A stretch of DNA of 10,155 nucleotides. Origin: Irineochytrium annulatum (Eukaryota; Chytridiomycota; Chytridiomycetes; Chytridiales; Chytridiaceae). Position numbers and translations under genes: made by a program. Below, in pieces: positions 5,337-10,155 of this stretch. How positions within the stretch are numbered: position 1 is the stretch's first letter; every line of letters starts with the position of its first letter. The stretch is taken from assembly GCA_027600665.1 (NCBI GenBank), contig JADGJL010001100.1, positions 1-10,155 on the forward strand, written 5' to 3'. The notes beneath the pieces are model-generated. The model did no database searches. It saw only the letters and a program-made list of their open reading frames with translations, and was not told the DNA's origin.

Positions 5337-8303
5337 ATGCCCACCCACTACCTGGACCTTCCATACGACATCCACCGGCAGGTGGCTGTCCATCTCAACC
5401 CGCACACCGTCGGGCGTCTCCGGGGGCTCTGCCGCCTCGCCAGCCGGCTGCTGAAGTTCGAAGGCTTTTCCTTTGCGATGGAGAATTTGAGAGCGTCCCT
5501 GCCAGCGAGGCCTTGGGTCCCCCCTCTCCCTTTTTACGCAGACACTTTAAGGAGAAAAAAGGACGAAGTTTTGGATAGGTACGATATCTTTTGCCTGCTA
5601 CACGTTCTTGTGACTAGTAACGGTATGCTGTAGGCTTGATATTTTCTACTGGACTGCGGCCGTCATCTTGTGCGGCAACATGATGTTCAATGCCGACCTA
5701 TATATGTCCAATTATCGCTACGGGCTGTGCTCCTACTTCGTCCTCCTCACCGCAGCCCATTGTCACGGCTGGAATCAGGAGGAATACAAGGAGAGCCTCG
5801 TTGCTCTTTTCTACAATGCCGTTCACTCGGCGATCGAGACGAAAGACGATGGTGTCTTGAAAATCCTCCTGCCATATGGGCCTCCAAGGGAGGCGACCAC
5901 CGATAACATTGCGGAGCGAAACCGCCAATTTCTTATGGCGGCGGATTCTTGCGAGGAGGGTCCGTCGTTTGCGGAATGGGTGGGAGGCGTGAGGTGTGCG
6001 ATAGATTTGGAGTCGCGACCTCCCAAGTGCCCGTTAATCTTGGTTGCCATGATGGAGAACTCACTGCGGCAGGAGATGCGCGATAGTGTCTGGACACCGG
6101 ACCCCTCGATGCTTCCCGCGATTTTGCAGGTCCGGCAGTGGAGAATTTGTTGCATTTCAGGGCTGCCATTCTCGTAAAAGCCTTCGACGCCGACGTGCTT
6201 GCGGCCGGCGTGCGTGCGGCGCTTGTAGCTAAACTTCACTTCGTGTTCGACTCCGACCTTCGTAACGCCCTCCCCGGCGAGTTCATGGGCGACATGTTTG
6301 CGTTAGCAGTTCGTACAGGGAACAAGACCCTGCAGCGCCGCCTCCACCGTGCATGCATGGTTAAACGCGAGCATCGTCGCCGGAACGAGGGATAAGAATG
6401 GTTTAACCCCGGTTGCGGCGGTGGTGGCCGGGTTAGAGCAACGCTGGTGCCGGGGTCACTACCTGACCGGGAAAGTGTTTAGTAAAGGGAACTGCCGCGA
6501 GGCCGAGAAAGGTTTCCGCGAGTTTGCAATCGTCATGTTTGCCACCCCGTACGAGAGGACTGCCCGGCCGCCTGTCGTTGCCCCGACGCTTCGAAACGCT
6601 GCCCGTCTCTATCGCCGGCTTCACTATCCTATCGTAAGTTCTGGAATCCGGTTTCGACGTTTTCGCGCCAGCCCCTCCGAGGCCACCGCGGCCTCATTGG
6701 CTGCGTTTCGACGATTGCATGCCATCTTACACAATTTTAACTCTGACGTGAACGTTGGCGAGGGCCTAGTCAACTTCTGTCAGCGCGAAGACCTGGAGCT
6801 CATCGACGCTGTGCTCGAACGGCGGCCGGCACTGATCCTGAAGGTCATTTACACGGCCGCGAGGAAGAGGAAGCCCGAGCTCCTTCGGAGATATCTGCCG
6901 CGCTTACCGTTGCTGGATACCGACGATATCGCGACCGTGGCCTTGCCGTTACGGACGTCTAAGAAATGGCAGGCCGAGTTCTGGAGTGAATCCGTGGAGG
7001 AGAGGACGGCCGCCGTGGTGGAGACTTTGGCCGAGGCGTGCTGGGTGGCGGCGGAGTACGCCCGCAAAGGCGACGACGGTGTGCTGCAGGCTCTGCTCGA
7101 TTTTGGCCGGGGTGTTCTGACACCATCAGGCGCCGAACCCGTCCATGGCGCACCGGCGACGCGCCCGCGTCCCATCTGGATGCCGATGTCTTGGACACGG
7201 CGGGCGGGATATGGTGACGGCTTTGAGGATGGCTTTTGGCGTTGTAATGAATGATGATGGCCGACAGGAAGTTCGTAGTGCGTCATCTAGACGCGAGTTA
7301 TTACAGAATAGTTCGCGTCCGACCTCAATCAAACCCGCATCGTACTCACGGCCAGCATGCTCACTGCGCGCATCTCCCACCCCCGCACCAAAGTCGTCGT
7401 CCACATCACGCAGCAAGACCTCGTCGCAGCCTCCGTCGCCGCCGACGACGCCAGTCGCGCCGCCAGCGACGGCTGGCGATGGGGTGGCGCGGACGTCAAG
7501 GTCACGGAGGAGGTGGCTTGCGTCGAGGATGACATGAAGCTCGGCGGGACCGATGGTTCTGATGAGGTCAAGCTCGGAAGGGGACAGGAGGCAGGGACGC
7601 AGGGAGTTACGAGGAGAGACTTGGAGTCTGTCGAGAGCCGGGAATACAATGTCAGGGCCGTGTGTGAGCAGTGTGGGAAGTGAGTTTCTGCATATTCATG
7701 ACGATGGAGGATATGAGCTGGCTGACGATGGACGGAGACAAGAATTCGTATGCCGAAGACATCAACACCTCGTGGGAAGCGCGTTCTGTGAGGATGGAAG
7801 TGTCGCACGAGATACGCGACTTCTGTATGCTTATATAGGCTACGAATGATGTCGTGTTGGGGCATACGGGGAACTGCCCTTGATCTTCTTGGCCGAGAAA
7901 TCACCTAGATAAACCTTTGTCTCCCCATAGAAATCTCGCCATCAATCGCTTCCGCGCCCCCATCCGCGCGCTCCACCTCCTCACGGCCATCCACGGCCCG
8001 GACCTGGCCGAATCCATTCTGCGACCTTTCTTGGAGAACAGGAAGCGTGATCGCCAGATCTGCATCTCGTGTCTGCCTTCCCCGGTGGGGGAGAACAATG
8101 GGGCTGGTGTCGGGGATGCCGATTTGGTGGAATGCGGTCGTTGCGATGAGGTGTGTTGTTTCTTGTTTTCGTGTGAAGTGGGTGGAAGTGTTCTGATTTT
8201 TATGACATGTGAACAGAGGTTGCCGAGGAGGTATTTCTCTAAGAGGCAGAGAAGCGAGAGGATGCCGATTTGCAAGAGGTGTATGAAGGAGCTCCAGGGC
8301 TAG
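5337..8303 (+). CDS. gene C: F-box/ankyrin-like multi-exon protein with C-terminal triple CxxC module
   Basis: ATG 5337 (A at -3) is chosen because the product then begins directly with an F-box-like stretch (LDLPYDIHRQVAVHLNPHTV, LCRLASRLL). A 55-nt intron at 5579-5633 joins ...DEVLDR to LDIFYWTAAVILCGNMMF. Long helical sequence follows, with ankyrin-like signatures (FALAVRTGNKTLQRRLH, RDKNGLTPVAAVVAG, DDGVLQALLDFG). The frame changes four times without clear introns: near 6086-6137, 6330-6360, 7140-7165 and 7195-7215, the first two compensating. The first could instead be a 44-nt intron (6086-6129). Candidate introns at 7244-7311, 7680-7930 and 8151-8216 lead to the end, where CISC, CGRC and CKRC form three CxxC pairs. 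The 3' exon has no ATG of its own before the intron, so it must belong to an upstream gene. Joining everything into one gene is inference; a split near 7254 is possible. Probable role: ubiquitin-ligase adaptor or other protein-interaction scaffold. Confidence 0.55.
5579..5633 (+). other. intron 1 of gene C (55 nt)
   Basis: The donor is GATAG|GTACGA and the acceptor CTGTAG|G, with a GTGACT branch-like site about 20 bases before the acceptor. The unspliced frame stops at the TAG that is itself the acceptor. Splicing in phase 2 connects two highly protein-like frames with no loss. Confidence 0.75.
7244..7311 (+). other. candidate intron of gene C (68 nt)
   Basis: Donor GTT|GTAATG and acceptor AGAATAG|TTC connect the frame MVTALRMAFGV to FASDLNQTRIVLTASMLTAR in phase 0 and remove several stops (7252-7311). 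The upstream frame is itself reached only after two apparent single-base shifts, so this junction is tentative. If wrong, the body of gene C ends at the TGA 7252-7254 and a second gene starts near ATG 7357. Confidence 0.35.
7680..7930 (+). other. candidate 251-nt intron of gene C
   Basis: The donor GGGAA|GTGAGT is near-perfect and the acceptor TTTGTCTCCCCATAG|A has a good pyrimidine tract. The phases match: AA plus A completes lysine, joining VRAVCEQCG-K to NLAINRFRAPIRALHLLTAI. It is longer than the other introns here. Inside it, a 42-codon ATG frame (7698-7826) reads like protein, so an extra exon or a different splice pattern cannot be excluded. Confidence 0.45.
8151..8216 (+). other. last intron of gene C (66 nt)
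   Basis: Donor GATGAG|GTGTGT and acceptor GTGAACAG|AGG, with TTCTGAT as branch-like site. It is a multiple of three with no stop, so it could be retained in frame, but its T-rich composition (TTGTTTCTTGTTTTCG) and good splice sites mark it as an intron. Splicing brings CGRCDE next to RLPRRYFSKRQRSER. Confidence 0.7.
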
Positions 8304-8387
8304 AGGGAAGAGCTTATTCTTGAGGATGCCGATTTGCAAGAGGTGTATGAAGGAGCTCCAGGGCTGGAGGGGAGGAGCTTTATTCTT
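8258..8387 (+). repeat. 64/66-bp tandem duplication of the 3' end of gene C
   Basis: Copy 1 (8258-8321) and copy 2 (8322-8387) are directly adjacent and identical over the first 44 bases, then differ at a few positions. Each copy codes for MPICKRCMKELQG, the last CxxC pair. Copy 1 ends with the TAG stop (8301-8303); in copy 2 this codon is TGG. The remaining differences are in the G-run and T-run after the stop. Copy 2 is outside the current reading frame's reach because copy 1 terminates it. Confidence 0.9.
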
Positions 8388-8912
8388 GACCACGGTGGCG
8401 GCGTTGGAGTTTTACGTCGAAAGCATCGTTGGAGACAGAAGTGTGAATGAGGACGGAGAACTGTCAGTGAATCGAGGCGTCCACGGAGGCTCATAGTCGC
8501 AGTCTAACTAGCATTGCCTTTGCGTAATCATCATATCCTGCATTCAACTAGAAGAACAATATAAAACTAAAGTATTGATAAAGGCGAAAACGCAAAATAG
8601 TCGTTATGCCTGCATTGGAACTAATTACTGTCAGGGTTTGCTTATAATCCATATCCACATCAACAACTTACTTATCCCCACCTTAAAAGACACCTCCATC
8701 CTCTGCACGTCGATTCCCTCCTCCGCCGCCCCTTTGCCTTCAGAGCAGCGGACAGGCAGCAGCGACGTACATTAATACCCTTTCCTTGACAATCCCGAAA
8801 GGCTAGGGCGTCATCAGATCGAAGAATCCGGCCCCGACATGAGCCGAGGCGAACCTCAATCGGTAGCAGGCGGCTCGAAGACCTCCATTTGAGCTTTCTC
8901 ACGTGGCTTTCT
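8388..8912. other. intergenic region between convergent gene ends
   Basis: No convincing coding frame on either strand. The AT-rich part around 8545-8600 (ACAATATAAAACTAAAG) may carry the poly(A) site of gene C. The stretch at 8700-8912 lies downstream of the minus-strand remnant and is probably its 3' flank. Short open frames here lack motifs. Confidence 0.45.
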
Positions 8913-9091
8913 CTAGAACGTCAGACCCTGTGAGTTGACGTTGTATAGTTGGGGATGAAAAGTGTCGAAGTTGGGGACGAAGGCCAAGAGGAGGGTGGAT
9001 TTGCCGCCAGCGGAGAGGAGAGAGGGATTAGCGTAGGAAAGATGGACGGGTCGACGTTGTCAATGCGCATGCGGTATTGCGCGCCAGGTGC
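8913..9091 (-). pseudogene. orphan C-terminal fragment of an unrecognised gene
   Basis: On the minus strand one frame, open from 9059 to the TAG at 8915-8913, gives 48 residues of strikingly protein-like sequence (HLSYANPSLLSAGGKSTLLL, then AFVPNFDTFHPQLYNVNSQG) ending LTF. Just upstream a second frame, open from 9091, reads GAQYRMRIDNVDPSIFPTL, which would continue into the first after a one-base shift near 9035-9050. No start codon, promoter or further upstream exon is apparent; plus-strand features begin at 9141. It therefore looks like the last exon of a decayed, truncated or relocated gene, with a frame break. I cannot name the family. GGKST is not a full Walker A motif because the glycine five positions earlier is missing. 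Confidence 0.45.
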
Positions 9092-9140
9092 TTAAGGAAG
9101 TAGTTATTATCATTCAGTGTGCTCTCCTCGATTCGACAAC

Positions 9141-9296
9141 ATGAAGAGCGCACATAACGTCGACATTTCCGAAGCTAAAAAATTGTTGCGTTATCGGCAG
9201 TGGAGGAAAGCTGAGGCTGTTCGGACGCTCGTGGCGGGCGGCGACGATGAGCTTCGCCGTCGGCGACGGCGTCGTCGCGGGTGGCGTGAAGATTGA
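9141..9296 (+). CDS. small 51-aa arginine-rich ORF, possible uORF of gene D
   Basis: ATG 9141 to TGA 9294-9296. The product is highly basic: an N-terminal amphipathic-looking helix (SEAKKLLRYRQWRKAEAVRT), then AGGDDEL, a run of eight arginines and GWRED. No family recognised. It ends 162 bases before the gene D start and could be an upstream ORF in its leader, a small independent gene, or chance reading of CGN-rich DNA. Its A at -3 (AACATGA) is favourable for initiation. Confidence 0.3.
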   Translation: MKSAHNVDISEAKKLLRYRQWRKAEAVRTLVAGGDDELRRRRRRRRGWRED

Positions 9297-9339
9297 AACG
9301 CGAGAGCCACCTTTGAACTCCGACCTGCTGCTCCGACCT

Positions 9340-9458
9340 CGATTTTCTCTCCTTTAACCAGTCCCCCCAACCCGGCACCGCCCCCCGGCCCGCGCGTCCT
9401 TCTCCCGTCCCCACCTCGGCGGCCGACCACCGATCTCTCCGAGATCCCACTTCCTTCA
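9340..9458 (+). promoter_or_regulatory. pyrimidine-rich leader/core promoter of gene D
   Basis: From about 9340 the plus strand becomes strongly C/T-biased (TTTTCTCTCCTTTAACCAG, CCCCCCAACCCGG, CCTTCTCCCGTCCCCACC) up to the ATG at 9459. CT-rich blocks directly before the start codon are typical of fungal promoters and 5' UTRs. No TATA box is evident within it. Confidence 0.4.
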
Positions 9459-10155
9459 ATGGCGGAACCCCACGTCCCGCCCGTGGGTCCACTCACTACG
9501 ACTTCAGACGACGACATTAACGACGTCGTCCTCGCCTGCATCTCCTGCTATGCCGACTGGTCAACACCTCCCGAGCCCTCAACGACCAACGATGATCCCC
9601 CGCCGTCGAAGCAGCAGCGCGGAGGAGGAGGAGGAGGAGGAGGAGGACACCGCAGAGCCGCCACGGCCGCCTCCGCCGTCGCCGCAAAACTCGCCACAAA
9701 CTCGTTTGGGGGTAGAAGGAGCCTTTCGGGTGCACGGGCGGCCCAAGGCGGAGAGTTTGTCGGCGAGACGGATGTGCCGGTGCCCACGACGGGGAGGCAG
9801 AACCAGACGCAAAATGCGGCGGCCGCCGTGCATGCCGTGAGCGGGGGGAGGGTAGGGAAATTGTCCAAGCTTGTTGCGGTTTTGTTGAGGAGGAGGACGA
9901 CAAACACGAGAGGAGCGGGCGCTGCGAATGTGAATGCGAACGTCGTGGCGACGAACGTAAAGGAGGGCGGGCCTGACGGGGAGGAGATTGTTAAGGCGAG
10001 CTATGAGGTAAACATTCGATTTTAGCGGCTTAGGGTGGTAGAGGTGGGAGTAGTGAGGGTGTAGGAACTAGGAGTTGGAGAACATCTTGATGAGACGATC
10101 GAGCACTCTCTAACTATTTTCCACAGCCCCGCCCCTCCATCTCCCTTCCAACCCC
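9459..10155 (+). CDS. gene D (5' part): low-complexity protein, first exon(s), runs off the window
   Basis: ATG 9459 follows a CT-rich leader (TTCAATGG). Exon 1 runs to GAG at 10005-10007, giving 183 residues, then intron 10008-10126. Exon 2 begins in phase 0 with PRPSISLPT and continues past the window. The protein starts MAEPHVPPVGPLTTTSDDDI, with a short helix-like stretch (INDVVLACISCYADW), then Pro/Ser-rich sequence, nine glycines, Ala/Gly/Ser-rich sequence and a basic LSKLVAVLLRRR segment. Nothing identifies a family; the portion seen may be mostly a disordered N-terminus before the folded domains. Without splicing the frame would end nine codons later at TAG 10023-10025, which is less likely given the splice signals. 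Confidence 0.6.
9621..9647 (+). repeat. (GGA)9 microsatellite encoding nine glycines
   Basis: Nine perfect GGA units, in frame with gene D as a Gly9 run between QQR and HRR. Such perfect trinucleotide arrays vary in length between strains. Confidence 0.95.
10008..10126 (+). other. intron 1 of gene D (119 nt)
   Basis: Donor TATGAG|GTAAAC, branch CTCTCTAAC (A near 10113), then TATTTTCCACAG acceptor ending at 10126. These are textbook fungal splice signals, and the junction is phase 0. This is the best-supported intron in the window and sets the local consensus (CTAAC, pyrimidine tract, CAG). Confidence 0.8.

Noticed and set aside
8913..9035. Walker A (P-loop) in the orphan minus-strand fragment
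   Set aside because: AGGKST lacks the glycine five positions before the GK needed for G-x4-G-K-[ST], and lies close to the C-terminus.
9550..9840. Frame reading the GGA run as poly-glutamate
   Set aside because: Same DNA as gene D in another frame; the frame from ATG 9459 has a CT-rich leader and ends at a textbook intron.
1..10155. tRNA genes, rRNA, CRISPR arrays, transposon ends
   Set aside because: Scanned by eye for GGTTCRA-type T-loops, regular short repeats with spacers, long terminal inverted repeats and transposase motifs; none convincing.

Overview
The window looks like nuclear DNA of an early-diverging fungus, most likely a chytrid. This is an inference. The sequence is GC-rich with GC-ending codons. 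Short GT...AG introns of about 55-70 bases (one near 119, perhaps one of 251) often carry a CTNAC/CTNAT-type branch site about 20 bases before the AG. F-box-like and ankyrin-like adaptor genes stand side by side. I see no rRNA, tRNA, CRISPR array, transposase or reverse transcriptase.

Layout. 1-407 has no supported gene. 408-952 on the minus strand holds coding-looking but interrupted sequence of unknown function. 953-1365 is intergenic, and a possible 57-aa single-pass membrane protein lies at 1366-1539 on the minus strand. Three plus-strand genes follow. Gene A (1726-3963) encodes a long Ser/Thr/Ala/Pro-rich protein with two internal repeat arrays and a C-terminal Cys/His finger; an in-frame TGA sits inside a candidate 57-base intron. 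Gene B (4185-5143) has an F-box-like N-terminus, a helical middle and a C-terminal four-cysteine cluster. Gene C (5337-8303) has an F-box-like N-terminus, a long helical/ankyrin-like body and a last part with three CxxC pairs. Its final 64 bases, including the stop, are tandemly duplicated downstream. 8388-8912 is largely empty. The orphan 3' end of an unrecognised minus-strand gene lies at 8913-9091. At the right edge, gene D (from 9459) is a low-complexity protein with a nine-glycine run whose first intron (10008-10126) has textbook signals. A 51-codon arginine-rich small ORF precedes it and may be a uORF.

How they fit together. Genes A, B and C all end in small cysteine-rich, probably zinc-binding modules, and B and C start with F-box-like helices. 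That is compatible with a local family of substrate adaptors for a ubiquitin ligase, but sequence alone does not prove a shared pathway. Several genes keep good coding quality across abrupt reading-frame changes. Some of these are explained by introns. Others are either single-base errors of an uncorrected long-read assembly or early decay; raw reads or RNA would decide.
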